From Paragorgia papillata (lineage: Eukaryota; Cnidaria; Anthozoa; Scleralcyonacea; Coralliidae), in assembly GCA_035771165.1 (NCBI GenBank), contig JAWNZC010000311.1, positions 2,940,001 through 3,004,000 on the forward strand: DNA of 64,000 nt, read 5' to 3'. Every line of letters begins with the position of its first letter. The stretch's first letter is position 1. This document shows, in pieces, positions 1-11,681 of this stretch. The notes under the pieces were generated by a model, which searched no databases, was not told where the DNA came from, and saw only the letters and a list, made by a program, of their open reading frames with translations. The translations under genes and the position numbers were made by a program.

Positions 1-860
1 AGGGCATCAGGCTAAACATTGTTAAATTTGATGATTTAACCTAAAATGTGTTGTCTAAAAAAGTATTTTACAGTTTTACATAATATTTTATAACCTTTAA
101 TAACTTAAATCTGCATATCTTAAAATGCCGGAAATGCCATTTCAGAGGAAAGTTTCCTGGGGAGCATGCCCCAACCTACTCCCCATGCCCTAGCGGGATC
201 TCACGCCTTTGGCCCTCGCTTTTAGCCCCCCCCCCCCCCCCCCCAGACTTCAGATTCATCCCTACGCGCCTGCAATCTACGGGGGTGTTTCCGGCCTGAA
301 CTCGGACCCGCCTGAATTTTGCATTTCGATTTTTCAGTTTACAAGAGGCGGAGGCCGGGCTTGAAACTATATAGGCTTGGTTTCGCTGTTGTTTCAAGAT
401 TTGTATCAATTGCCTTACAGCTGCTCGTGACCGCCGGAGAATCATTATTTTACGTGGATTTCACACCAATCTCATTTAAAGCAACGTATTCAGTTTGAGA
501 GGCGAAAGTGCTTCAGTTCGGTCTAGCAGCCGACCTGAGATTAGGCTGGCGTGAACTGAATTTCAGGCTGGACTCATGAAAATGAACTACAGTAAAAACA
601 ACCGACCAGCCTAGTCTCTAGGCCTTCCTATAGGTTAACGTGTTTCGGAAGAGGAACCCAAACCGACTACGTGGCCAAGCTCATGGCGGAAACGGAAGAC
701 CTAGAAACTAGGCTACCAACGGACTTAAAGTCAGTCTGGCCTGGGTTCGGGCCGGCCTCATGTAAACACCCCCTACGTCTAATTCGGACGGATTCGCACC
801 GCGAAAAGAAGCTTTTTTACCGACGTAATCAGCATACTAGTTCACGTCTTAAACTCAATA
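1..860. other. Gene-free stretch, no confident feature
   Basis: Two short open frames lie here (89 and 69 codons) but neither shows a recognisable domain or splice signals, and one runs through the poly-C tract. The 3' part has loosely self-complementary GGCCGG/CTAGGCT motifs and a CTCATGTAAACACCCCC stretch that resembles the ends of the GGGG-type MITEs seen later in the window, so it may be a decayed copy. I see no gene. Confidence 0.4.
226..244. repeat. Poly-C homopolymer (19 C)
   Basis: An uninterrupted run of 19 C. Such tracts recur on either strand in this window (about 29528, 36288, 39553, 62525) and are typical of MITE and hAT interiors here. Confidence 0.9.
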
Positions 861-1021
861 CGAAATATAGTAAGGTTTGATATACTGCCAAAACAGAGAA
901 CGTAGAAGTCTAACGTTTCGAGCGAAGGCCCTTCGTCAGAGAGAAACGTTTCTCCCTGACGAAGGGCCTTCGATTCCTACGTTCACTGTTTCAGCAGTAT
1001 ATCAAATCTTACTATATTTCG
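861..1021. mobile_element. 161-bp palindromic element with hammerhead-like motif
   Basis: The ends CGAAATATAGTAAG and CTTACTATATTTCG are inverted copies and the two halves pair along most of their length. Each half carries a motif of the form CTGACGAAGG...CGAAACGTT, intact on the minus strand at 908-939 and degenerate on the plus strand. A second copy of exactly the same length lies at 20890-21050, a half copy at 24320-24402 and a diverged copy at about 31403-31580. The motif recalls the hammerhead ribozyme core found in Penelope-like elements and retrozymes, but stem II pairs poorly here, so the ribozyme reading is inference. Confidence 0.7.
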
Positions 1022-2030
1022 ATTGTTGTTTCAACACTCGTCTAAAACACTAGTCCAAAAGCTAGACAATAAAAATAAGGAAATAATAATCGTTGGAGAC
1101 CTAAGTAAGCCATTTGCACGATGACATGAGATAGCGCAGTTGGGTGACTACAACTACCAGAATGTTTTGCCAGTATTCTAATGTTTCGGCTAAAAGGGAT
1201 GACTCAAAGAGACCCGTCCAATCATTTCGCGTCTTTTCCAAAATATGTCGTCAAATATGTTTTCCCAAAAAGCTAGGGGGTAAACCAGGTTACTCATTAG
1301 GGTTAGGATTTGTGTTGTGGTTAGGGTATCGAAAAGTTTGCCGAAATATTTAGCCTCACTGAAACTTGACGCCAAATTTGGAAAAACAAAATGACGAGAT
1401 ATTTTGGAAAAGCCGCGAAAGTACTCAACAGCTCCTTTTGAGTCATCCCTTTTAGCCGAAACCCTAGAATACTGGCAAAGCATTCTGGTAGTTGTAGTCA
1501 GCCAACGCCATCGTACGTCATCGTGCAAATTCTCCTTCAGCCAAATAAAGGTCCCCATACTAAAGGATTGAATGGTATAATGAACATATATCAATTGACA
1601 CAGATGATTGAACATCCTACGCGTGTCACGGAGACAACAGAATCTCTATTGGACGTTGTTTTGGTAAATAGTTCCAGAAACATTTCTGACTGTGGTGTTT
1701 TACACCATAGTCCCTAGAATTAAACTTAGGCATAAGTGACCACAGTCTTATCTATGCACGTAGAAAAATAACTGTTGAAAGGACCAAAAATTGTAGAAAA
1801 TGTTTTATAATTTTAACATATTGAACTTTATACTGCTTTGGAAATGTGCAACTGGGAAACTAATGACCCAAAACGTCCTTTGGGTCAATTCAAAACAACG
1901 TTCAGTAAAATTGCTGATATACATGCACCTATTTGTTGTCGAAAGGTTAAAAGTGAATAATGCTCCCTGGTTAAATAATATTAGTATAAATACAAAGCCG
2001 ATTATAGAAAATCTCGCGCGCTGATCGATC
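1022..2030 (+). pseudogene. Decayed CR1-like LINE fragment (AP endonuclease region)
   Basis: Translation around 1040-1110 gives KEIIIVGDL, matching the IIVGDLN motif of the LINE apurinic/apyrimidinic-type endonuclease. After a MITE insertion (1112-1530), 1570-1717 encodes YQLTQMIEHPTRVTETTESL, the typical QLI..PTRVT signature, and the ISDHSLIY motif follows at about 1730 in another frame. Further on come WVQFKTTFSKIADIHAPI and NAPWLNN, the linker that precedes the reverse transcriptase in CR1/L2/Jockey-type elements. At least three frame changes and the MITE show that it is dead. No reverse transcriptase follows. Confidence 0.75.
1112..1530. mobile_element. MITE nested in LINE endonuclease
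   Basis: The termini ATTTGCACGATGAC and GTCATCGTGCAAAT are inverted copies. The two arms (about 105 bp: CTACAACTACCAGAATG, GGCTAAAAGGGATGACTC and so on) pair with each other across a central spacer. The element interrupts the LINE endonuclease between the GDL motif and the PTRVT motif. A 141-codon open frame on its minus strand is a by-product of the palindrome and not a gene. Confidence 0.8.
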
Positions 2031-2205
2031 AAGCTACAGTACTTCAGACTAATTCTCGATAATCACCTACAGCGTTTATTCAAAATGGCCGCCAGCCAAT
2101 TTGTCAATGCGACAGACGAGGAAATTAACAATTTCTGTTATTATCGGTTATTATTCACCGATTTTCACTGAGCCTGTGGCGAATAATTGTTAAATATAAA
2201 GAAAA
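2010..2205 (+). repeat. Dispersed repeat, copy A
   Basis: Contains TTCTCGATAATCACCTACAG, AAAATGGCCGCCAGCCAA and GAGGAAATTAACAATTTC. The same blocks occur in reverse orientation at 26745-26975, with similar spacing. It is probably a DNA-transposon derivative, since the flanks carry GAATAATTGTTA-type inverted motifs. Confidence 0.75.
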
Positions 2206-2358
2206 CAATGAACCGCCGAGATTATCTTAAAAAATAGGTCCGCAATGTGTACATGCGTCTTGGACTGCTGGTCGTGTGATATTAAAAATAATTAGCCATG
2301 ATGTGTACATGCGCTTACTATAATTTTAAACAATGTATAATTATTGCAATGAAACAAA

Positions 2359-3105
2359 CTACAGACAAAAGAAGATATAATTAGGAGGCCTATAACAAAC
2401 ACCGCAAAGTATTTTAGATTGATCAACGAATATTTCCGCCCATAACATCTCTATTGAAGACGACTCCAAGTCAAATCGTCTGGCAAACGACAAATGATCA
2501 GCAACATACAAAGCAACTCCTCCGCCGCGAGATATATTTCGATCCATTCTCAGGGGAATACGTTTATCCTTTAGAATCTTCTTATTCTTTAGAATTTTGA
2601 TTTTAGAACGATGACTAGACAATTTGACAATGATAGCCCTGGTTTTATCTTCGCTACGAGACCCAATTCTGTGGGTACGATCAATTTCATGGTCGACAAC
2701 TTCGACGTTTAACTCCCGACTGCAAAACTCACGAACTAGAACAGAACAATCTTCATCGTCATCTTCATTGATCCCGTAGAAACGCAAGTTGCATCTTCTG
2801 CTGTACTGCTCGTTATCATTAGCCTTAATTTGTACAACGTTTAAATCCTTACGGAGATCTCCTATAATTTTCTGTAAAGGAGCGACGGCAGCATCGATGG
2901 CTGTTTGGATGCTCTTGTCGATTACGTCCTTAAAACAATCAATAGCAGCTTTTACAGCATTACTAACTGCTACGTTGATAACTTCTTTGAAGCTGGCTGA
3001 TTGCAGAAACTCTTCTATTTTGGATTCAAAGATTTTGTTGATATGATTGACATTCGGCATTTGCTGACTTGACGACTGGGCACGTGTTCTTGTATTAGAC
3101 GCCAT
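2359..3105 (-). pseudogene. LINE ORF1 fused to part of the endonuclease (internal deletion)
   Basis: An uninterrupted 248-codon frame. Residues 1-95 are acidic/hydrophobic and coiled-coil like. Residues about 95-185 (EQYSRRCNLRFYGI, DRTHRIGS, RAIIVKLSSHRSKIKIL) match the RNA-binding ORF1 protein of CR1/L1-type LINEs. From about residue 190 the sequence jumps to the ORF2 endonuclease (DRNISRGGGVALYV, EMLWAEI, CGVCYRPPN) and then ends in unrelated residues. The deletion between ORF1 and ORF2 left the frame open, giving an ORF1-endonuclease chimera without a reverse transcriptase. It could be a neutral deletion product or a non-autonomous derivative. The start at 3105 is the first ATG of the typical ORF1 N terminus (MASNTRTR). 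Confidence 0.8.
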
Positions 3106-3957
3106 GAATACTTCTTCCTCTACCTAAAATTTCTACAACGATAATACTGCTTCTTTCACGGTTTAATTCGATTTATTATACAATATATAAGTTCTACTAA
3201 TAATATATAATATATTGCCAGACGCTTCATGAATTTAACTCCTTCTCCGTTTTAAAAGTTGTTTTACGCCGAGCCTCGATAAATTATGACCGACTCGCTT
3301 GACTGGCAATTGTCAAAGACTTCTGGGAGAGGTCTAAATATTGCAACAGTGTGGACACCAATTGTAAACAACTGCTGTAAATTAATAAAGAACTTGAAAA
3401 TATTTGATTTAAGACAAGCTCATGTGACACATAAGGTTCATTGTTAGCTGTCAAAAATACGTACATCACCAGAAAACGATCGACTCACTGTATTGCAATT
3501 GATAATTTTTTTTATCAGTTGAAACCATCTCAGGCACATCAGTTAAATTCAATAATATATTACTGTATTCATAAAAGGATATAATTGTTTGCACGTTCAT
3601 GTGCAAATACAACGATTCCGTATATTTGTAGGTGATATATTTGTAGGTGATATCCACACGTAAATAGCGCCTGATCGAACAACTGGTCAGTGCAAACACA
3701 ATGGCTCCAATAAACAAAAAACAAGTAGCACTTATCCTGGCAAAAACCTGCACCAAACGTTATTTTTGAAGAAGCGATGTTCGACCGCGTGAGCATAACA
3801 AAATGGCGACCTTCGGCAAACTTTCGTTACTTTACGTAACATGTTCGTTAATCACGTGATTGCCACAAACAAACTAAATCAGAACATTTTCGATAGCAAT
3901 ACGTCTTCGGACTACGTCCAAGACGCAAAAAGGCAATTAAAACCAACTCGAATTACA
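3106..3957. other. Gene-free stretch
   Basis: Only short frames without recognisable content. TATATTTGTAGGTGA is tandemly duplicated near 3620-3652, and GCGCCTGATCG...GGTCAGTGCAAACACAATG (about 3667-3704) recurs in diverged form at 6800-6845, so part of it is repeat-derived. Confidence 0.4.
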
Positions 3958-4208
<251 letters not shown>

Positions 4209-4209
<1 letters not shown>

Positions 4210-6126
4210 AGACTGAAAGCCAGCCGCCGATCTCATCTCGTACTCACTCGCTGAGAGAGGCGTCTGAATTCAATAGGCGATAATGCCGTCCAGTGACATC
4301 ACTACCAAGAAACCTGGTAGTGAAATCTGATTGGTTGACATGTTTCTAATTTGGGATAATTATAGAATAAAATATATACGGCGGCTGGTTTTCAGACTAC
4401 AGAATACTCTCAACTTGGTAGCTATTTAATGCAGGGCTGTGATATTTTGGACTCCAATGCATATGGACTTTCATGTTGACGAGTTTTGAATGGTTCCGAG
4501 GGGGAAAGCAGTGAATACCGTATATATATATCAAGTGGCGTTGGCATATTGCGCGCGGCATCTTGTCAGTTGTGGAACAAGATGGCTAGTAATTTCAGAA
4601 CTACTCATTGTTAAAATATATTGTGTAGGTATGTTATTAGATGTTGAATAAGCTTTCATTCCATGTATAGTTCAAGTTTCTCCGTTATGTGAAACTTGTT
4701 AAAATGTCAAAAATGTGCGAACCGTTGTTTGAAATAATATTACAAATAGACAGGAAAATTAGGAAATTGACTTCTCACAAGTGTTAATACAGAATTTTAG
4801 ATTTTTTTTAAATACTTAACGCGCAACATCGCGAGATATATATCAAACAGAAGTTATTGAAAAATGCTATTTGCATCATTGCATGGGGTAGAAATTTCTA
4901 GATTTTAGCTAAACGGAAAATATTTTTAAAAATAATGGGGAAACGTCTGTCATTTGATTCATTGCGTGAATGTATTGTTGACTTCGAATTACAGTGTAAA
5001 CCTTCTGAACGCTAAAATCCACTTTTATTCTGTATTTTAGTATTTCACTCTGGCTATATTATTAACGGCAAACCATTCTAGTCTTTAGGCCACTAAGGTT
5101 ATACCAAAACCTACTCTGACCGCTGAAGCTTTAATATTGTTTTTTATACTCTGGCCTACACCAGGCGATTTTATGCGTCCCTGCCTGGGAGGCCGATAGC
5201 GTTGAAAGGGTTAAATAAAAGCTATAAATTCAAATGTGAAGTTCCTGAAATTTGCCTGTTTTGGTTAGAAAGCCGCAAACGTTTCACAAGCTTCATAATG
5301 GTAAGATTATGATGCATTCGAAGTCAACAATATAACTGATTTTATATATTTATTAATTACAAGTACACATTCACGCAATGAATCAAATGGAAGACGTTTG
5401 CCAATTTAAAAAATATTTTTCGTTTAGCTAATAACTAGAAATTTCTACTCCAAAAATAGCATTTTTCAATTGTTTGTGTTTGAAATATATCTCGCGATGT
5501 TGTGCGTTAAGTATTTAAAAAAAATCTAAAATTCTGTACTAACACTTGTGAGAAGTCAATTTCCTGTCTATTTGTAATATTTCAAACAACGGTTCGCACA
5601 TTTTTGACATTTCGACAAGTTTCACAAAACGGAGAAACTTGAACTATACATGGAATGAAAGCTTATTCAACATCTGATAACATACGTAAACAATATATTT
5701 TAACAATGAGTAGTTCTAAAATTACTAGCCATTGGCAAGACACCGCGCGCAATTAATAATATGCAATGCCACTTGATATACTCACCGCTTCTCCCCTCGG
5801 AACCATTCAAAAGCCGTCAACATGAAAGTCCATAGGCATCGGGGACAAAAATATCACAGCCCTGCATTAAAAAGCTACCAAGTTGAGTTGAGACTATTCT
5901 GTAGTCTAAAAACCAGCCGCCGTATATTTGACAAGATGGAAGGAATTCAGATTGTTTATTATATTCTATAATTCTACAATTATCCCAAATTAGAAACATG
6001 TCAACCAATCAGATTTCACTACCAGGTTTCTTGGTAGTGATGTCACTGGACGGCATTATCGCCTATTGAATTCAGACGCCTCTCTCAGCGAGTGAGAACG
6101 AGATGAGATCGGCGGCTGGCTTTCAG

Positions 6127-6128
<2 letters not shown>
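4209..6128. mobile_element. 1.9-kb long inverted-repeat element between TA arrays
   Basis: The left end (CTGAAAGCCAGCCGCCGATC) and the right end (its reverse complement, ending TTTCAGCC at 6128) start two arms that remain complementary for roughly 750-800 bp each, with a spacer of a few hundred bases near 5000-5320. Both arms include the block AACCTGGTAGTGAAATCTGA / its complement, and a MITE-like block (GTATGTTATTAGATG, AAGCTTTCATTCCATG) that also occurs alone at 14930-15040 and 23250-23350. No coding capacity. The element lies exactly between two TA microsatellites, which fits a TA-targeting transposon landing in, or seeding, a TA array. Confidence 0.85.

Positions 6129-6180
<52 letters not shown>
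6129..6180. repeat. (TA)n microsatellite
   Basis: Uninterrupted TA dinucleotides between the right end of the 1.9-kb palindrome and the 19-bp minisatellite. Confidence 0.95.
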
Positions 6181-6182
<2 letters not shown>

Positions 6183-6187
6183 AGGGC

Positions 6188-6466
6188 AGCCCACTCCACC
6201 CAAGATTGCCCACTCCACCCAAGATTGCCCACTCCACCCAAGATTGCCCACTCCACCCAAGATTGCCCACTCCACCCAAGTTTGCCCACTCCACCCAAGG
6301 TTGCCCACTCCACCCAAGGTTGCCCACTCCACCCAAGGTTGCCCACTCCACCCGAGGTTGCCCACTCCACCCAAGATTGGCCACTCCACCCGAGTTTGCC
6401 CACTGCACACGAGTTTGCCCACTCCACCCAAGGTTGCCCACTCCACCCAAGTTTGCCCACCCAACC
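6188..6466. repeat. 19-bp minisatellite, about 15 copies
   Basis: Tandem copies of CCACTCCACCCAAGATTGC with substitutions mainly at the AGATT position (AGGTT, AGTTT, GAGTT). Because 19 is not a multiple of three and the unit lacks stops, frames in all phases on both strands stay open and produce W/G-rich or P/H-rich phantom proteins. These are not genes. Confidence 0.95.
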
Positions 6467-7104
6467 CAAAAGAGCCAACAGAGTTGCCTGTGAGGGAGGT
6501 TGGAAAGTCCAAAAATTTAATATTAATTACAACAGACAGAGTATTTACATATTACTACAAGTTACTATAACTTATCGCTTGACATGATATGGCAAGGGTT
6601 TTGACAGGATATACCGATATACACAAAATTAATATACAAATATTAAATAATCATGAATTGCTCTAAGTACTGTCAGTGCAATCCCAAGTGCTTAATATGT
6701 TTTGACAAATCTAGAGCTTTAACAAAATTATAGAGCTACCATTGAGCCCATCAGATTATTTTGCAGAATTTGTATGAGTAAAAATACACACGCAGATAGT
6801 AGCGTACGTCTGATCAGAATGCTGATCAGTGCAAACACAATGAACCCACACCAATATAGGCAATATACACCTAACTAGAAATACATGAACGCAACAACCC
6901 CTCGCCCACTTTTACATGCTTTTTTGAAACACCCCCCACCCACCCTGAGCACTCCTGATATACAGCCAATATAAAAACAAACAGATATAAAAACAAATGA
7001 TATTAAATCCTTGGGATAATTATAGAATTTATGGATAGGATGACAAAACTGATTTAAATCATTTAATGAAAGTTGAACATATCAAAGCAAATTTTAGATT
7101 TTAT
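6467..7104. other. Gene-free stretch with dispersed-repeat pieces
   Basis: ACTAGAAATACATGAACGCA...CCCCTCGCCC (about 6872-6909) recurs at about 29474-29510, and the GCAAACACAATG block recurs near 3693. No gene is visible. Confidence 0.5.
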
Positions 7105-7106
7105 TA

Positions 7107-7906
7107 CAGTGAAACCTGAGTTTGCGACCACCCCAGGTGCCACGTAAAAGTGGTCGTTAAGGACAGGTGGTCGTTCACACAGGTAGTGATGTGACGTCAT
7201 AGCAGCCATTTTGGCAGCGCCGCGACTCGTACTATCGTTCACTTCAGTTTTTGCGCTGTGTTTTTGTTACGTTTCAGATTCAATTTTTGCGCTGGTTTGG
7301 TCTTGTTAAAAGCTCTTGGCTTTATTTACGATCTTCCAGTAGTATTTTTTAGATGTGAACACTCAGTTTTGTCACTTTCCTTTCCAAGTTAAAAAGCCGT
7401 TGTAAAATATACAAACTTGTCGCGGTAAACGATCGTCAAGATCAACTTGTCTAAAGTTAACAAATATTACTCATGGTTTTGGATTGTTCAGTCATTGTAT
7501 TAACTCTCAAACATCAACTAAAAAGTATTTGGCTTTGGCAGGAGAAATTCACACAGATTTTCATCAAATAATGCTCAAAAGAGAAGCAAAACAAGACTGA
7601 AATGCGGTAACACGGCAATTGAGCAACACTTCCGGTTTCTTGTTTTCGCATGTGGTCGCATTCGCGTTTGTTTACTACGAAAAAACGGGTATTTCTTTAA
7701 CGTATTTCGGCAGTTTTACGTTGAGATGGTCGCTCATAACAGGTAAATATCTTGTTTGGGACACTAAAAAGCGGTCGCTGGTCGCGTAAGGCAGGTGGTC
7801 GCTCATTGCAGGTATATTTCAACTACAAATCGTCCGTGCCAGAAAAAGTGGTCGTATATGACAGGTGGTCGTAAAACATGGGGGTCGCAAAACTCAGGTT
7901 TCACTG
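7107..7906. mobile_element. 800-bp Tc1/mariner (pogo-like) MITE with TA duplication
   Basis: Terminal inverted repeats CAGTGAAACCTGAGTTTGCG and the complement ending CACTG, flanked on each side by TA (7105-7106 and 7907-7908). The start CAGTGAAACCTS is typical of pogo/Tigger-type elements. Subterminal GGTGGTCG motifs repeat in both arms. No transposase frame is present, so it is non-autonomous. Confidence 0.9.
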
Positions 7907-8155
7907 TATTAAATTCTGGTTGTAAAAATTATATTGTTTTTAGGAGGTTTCAAAAGGGAGTATTCTTAGCCAGCTTTAATGGCTTCTCTATATCATAGCC
8001 ACTGGAAAGGGAGTGGGCTGTGGACTCCGCTCTGAAACAATAGAACTTCCGGTTTGATGTTGAAAATTGCACGCCTGAGCGTCACCTGATCTTGAACCGG
8101 CATGGCCAGTGTATTCTTTCATATGGCTTACATTAGATTATAACCTTGTTCTTCG

Positions 8156-9065
8156 TTACAGTCATTTGCGTTCAAGCGCAAACCGCAAACATTTTCTCGC
8201 GTTTGTTTTAGAACCAGCCGTTTACCGTTAAAAGCAGGCATGTTTTAACCGCCAAATTAACACAATGCCAGCGCCAAAAGTATCCGTTGTGTGGGCCTAT
8301 CTGTCATGTTTTGACAAGCCTGAAGATACATTTCAACGTTTCAGAGAAGGTGAATGCACGTTCGAATTGTGGGTTTGCGTAAAAGACTATGGCTGGAAAT
8401 GCTAATTTAATGAGTTTCGGGGAATTAAAAGTATCTTTGTCACTAGAGAACCGCAGTGAATTAATTTCTGTCAGATAATGACGTGGAATTTCCCATTTCA
8501 AGCAATACATTCGTTATTTGTTATTTTCGATTTCCGAAATCGATGGCTGCTCAATTTGGAGAACTTCTATAAGTTCTAGATCATTTGTCAGTTTATCCCA
8601 CCCATTCGATACGCCGTTTCAGTATATTCTTCGCAGTACCTTCCATACCTAAGTTCAAAGTATAAATAAAAACACAGAAATGCTAAGGCTTGCCGATAAG
8701 CGAGATAATTTTGAATGAATATAGCCAGTATCTCTATCGCTGCCTTCCGGCTTCCGTAAGAATTCTTTTAATTCTTCTCTTGAAATCTTCTTGTAGCCAG
8801 GGGTTTCCTGAATAATATAAATGACCAAATTTGTTTAGATTCATTATCAACACAACGTGCAAACGTACATTCGCAAACGTTGAAACGTATCTTCAGGCTT
8901 ATCAAAACATGACAGTTACGCCCACACAACGGATACTTTTGGCGCTGGCATTGTGTTAATTTGGCGGTTAAAACATGCCCGCTTTTAACGGTAAACGGCT
9001 GGTTCTAAGCGTAAAAAAACGTGAGAAAATGTTTGCGGTTTGCGCTTGAACGCAAATGGCTGTAA
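8156..9065. mobile_element. ~910-bp inverted-repeat element (TTACAG ends)
   Basis: The ends TTACAGTCATTTGCG and CGCAAATGGCTGTAA begin arms of about 190 bp (8156-8345 and 8875-9065) that include GCGCAAACCGCAAAC, ACCGCCAAATTAACACAATG and CTGAAGATAC. The centre is unique and non-coding. A different MITE at 43791-44108 also has TTACAG/CTGTAA ends. Confidence 0.85.
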
Positions 9066-9630
9066 GCGGTACGATGTCGGTTATGGTGACTTCTAAAAAT
9101 CCACAAGAAACGAGATATTTACAAGTCCAAAGGAGTACCCTTGTATTTCGTTAACAAAATTCGGTAGGAATTCGGTTTTTGACGACCTACGAACGTAAGA
9201 CAGCGACAGTGCTGTATAGTGTATACTGTAGTCAGTCATTTTTATGACAAATTTTATATTTTACATTGATTCTGCGTTAATTTTAGATATCAGTTTATTC
9301 AATAATATGATTGTGTGCACAAAGAAATCACCTCAAAAAGATCGGATTGGTTTTAACAGGACCGTGAGAGTTTTTAAGTCGCGCATTTCTCAAATAAGAC
9401 GTAAACAAATATATATGGTGGTGCATTGTTGTGTAGATGATCGGCGTTCGGTTTCATGATGGACTTTATCGTGACATTAAAATGATCATCCCTTGAACAT
9501 TACACGATCGTATCAAGCGCTAACTCTTGCATGGCTCACTCAAATAATTCACACTCTGGCATTGTGAGCAAATTAGCCGTAGCGCGAACTATTTTTCTCC
9601 CCGCCGGACTAATTATTGTAAATGTTTATT
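9066..9630. other. Gene-free stretch
   Basis: One 71-codon frame without recognisable motifs. Nothing else is visible. Confidence 0.4.
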
Positions 9631-9634
9631 TATA

Positions 9635-9800
9635 AGATTCTCAGTTACAAAAATCTGGGAAAATATTCCCAGTGATTTAAAAACCCTTTCTTTTTCAATG
9701 TAAAAAATATTAAGTCACCAAGGTTGATCTGAATTAATTCATTCTCGTATTATACAATGTCTATTTTGTTACTTCGACACGATCTTAATATTTCACCTCT
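9635..9800 (+). pseudogene. LINE 3' fragment (end of reverse transcriptase ORF)
   Basis: In one frame the sequence reads KIWENIPSDLKTLSFF, matching the LW..IP..LK.I.S...FK motif that closes ORF2 of CR1/RTE-type LINEs. It is short and directly abuts the 3' end of the Gypsy element. Truncated on the left. Confidence 0.45.
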
Positions 9801-9856
9801 GCTGATCCCCAAACTTATTAATATGTAAATATAGGCAGTGATTAAACTCGAAAGCT

Positions 9857-10417
9857 TTATACTTTAAATCGCTCTGGGGCACGACGTACTCGTGTGGGTC
9901 GTCCAGTATGTGATCTACTAGGTGTCACACACGGGGCTTCGTTCTCTTCCTCTGCTCCACTTTCTTCACTGTCATCACTAGTAGCTGGGTTGTCATTAGA
10001 AACTGGTACTTGAGGGGTGAACTGTTCAGTGATTGATTGGTTTTGCTGTTGCTCGGTCAGTGTTGGTGGTTGCCCTTGCTGCAGGTGACTCGGACGTTCC
10101 TCATACAGTTGCAAACGATCATGATGCACCACCACGCGTCTTCGTTGACTGACTTGTATGCGATACAAGACCGTACTGATAACTTGGGTAATCCTGTATG
10201 GCCCGCGCCATCTTGGGCTGAGTTTTGGACGGACACCCTTCTTACGTGCGAGATTAGAGAGAAGTACTTTGTCGCCAACTAGGTATAACCTTGCGTTGAA
10301 TACCAACATTTTCCCGTGCTGTACGTAAACTGGAAGAGAGTCCATTTGTTTCTGGTGCCTGGGTTTGGATGGTAGTTTTCGCCTCCTGTCCAAAGAGCAA
10401 GAAATGCGGAGTTTCAT
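9857..10417 (-). pseudogene. Gypsy pol, integrase C-terminal part (GPY/F module)
   Basis: Frame-shifted tail of the integrase. Residues about 40-95 contain GDKVLLSN, then RWRGPYRITQV and VLYRIQ, the GPY/F signature of Ty3/Gypsy integrase C termini, followed by VVHHDRLQLYEE. The remaining residues are low-complexity (Q-rich, acidic) and end with TRVRRAPERFKV, typical of the end of animal Gypsy pol. It continues the integrase core in another frame. Confidence 0.85.
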
Positions 10418-11681
10418 TTGATGAATCGTGGACGCTGGTGTTATAGCTGAAGATGACTTTGTCTAAATGTTGATCCCAATCAGTCTGCTGCTCGTTTGTG
10501 TAGTCCTTCAGCATGTCATGCATCGTGAGGTTAAAACGTTCCGTCTGACCATTTCCGGAGGGATGGTAGGGGGATGTTCTGGTCTTAGTAATACCGAGGA
10601 CTTTACACAACTCTGCCATTACGTGACTTTCAAAATTGCGCCCTTGATCAGAGTGCAAGATTTCGGGTGGACCAAACACTATGCACCACTTGTTGCAGAA
10701 CACTGGTGCTACTGTGGCGACGTCCTGGCTTGGGATTGCGACTGCTTGCGTAAACTTGGAAAACCCATCAGATATGACCAAAATGAAGCGATTGCCGCTC
10801 GTTGTTTTGGGAAACGGTCCAGCGTTGTCCATGCTAACCCACTCAAATGGACGAACGGGTTCTGGCATAAGTTGCAGCGGAGCCTTTGCTTTGCTTGCCA
10901 TGTTCTTGTTCTTCATGCATTGATCACACGTATTCACCCATTCTTCTACGCGCCGAGACATCTCAGGCCAGTAAACAGACTGCTTCAAGCGAAGTAATGT
11001 GCGTTTTATTCCAAAGTGGCCAAGTTGATCATGGACAAAATGGAGGATTTCTGAAGCGCGAGAGTCTGGAAAGACGACTTGTATGTATTCCCGTCGACCG
11101 ATTGTATACCGACAGCAAAGTAAACCAGAATTCCCGTCAATATGGAGACCTTTTGCAAACGACATCAAACGTTTCACTCGAGGAGAAGCATTCTTCGGGC
11201 ACGATTGGTTCAAACGCACAAGAGTTTTGGTTCTTGAAATGTCAGGGTCATTCACCTGAAGGCTGTGAAGATCTTCGGTTGACCACTTGCCTGGGAAAGC
11301 CAAAGCAGCTACCACAGGAGCTCGGGACAGAGCGTCAGCATGAGGGATTGTCTTTCCAGCACGGTAGGCAATCTCAAAATCGTAGGCTTGAAGTGCAGTT
11401 TGACATCTTGCCATCATTCCACGAGGTTCTTTCATCGACATCAAGTATGACAGTGCTTGGTGGTCTGTGTTGATCTTAAACTTGGTGCCATACAAATAGT
11501 GACGTAATTTTGTAACTTCCCACTTGACCGCGTAGCACTCCCGGTCTGTAGCAGAGTAGTTACGTTGAGCCTTGTTTAAGGTCGCACTGATATAAGCCAC
11601 GGGGCGTGTAACGCCATCCACCTTTTGCTCCAACACAGCATCCGTGCCTGTCCCACTTGCATCGATCAGTGGTAAGTTCAA
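10254..11681 (-). pseudogene. Gypsy pol, RNase H to integrase core
   Basis: The frame opens just inside RNase H (DASGTGTDAVL, ATDRECYAV, HYLYGTKFKINTDHQALSYL). An HHCC zinc finger follows (HDQLGHFGIKRTL ... CDQCMKNKN), then the DDE integrase core: the first Asp in WVSMDNAGPF, the second in LHSDQGRNFESH and the Glu in GNGQTERFN. It ends in frame-shifted residues after LFGQEAKT. It would be part of a single pol polyprotein but is separated from the upstream and downstream parts by one frame change at each end. Confidence 0.92.

Noticed and set aside
1190..1615. 141-codon minus-strand frame
   Set aside because: Lies within a MITE palindrome and continues across its boundary into LINE sequence on the opposite strand.
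6085..6587. Six overlapping frames of 95-155 codons with W/G or P/H repeats
   Set aside because: All are readings of the same 19-bp minisatellite in different phases; no promoter or splice evidence.
10467..11473. Plus-strand frames of 176 and 195 codons
   Set aside because: Antisense to the Gypsy integrase and RNase H.
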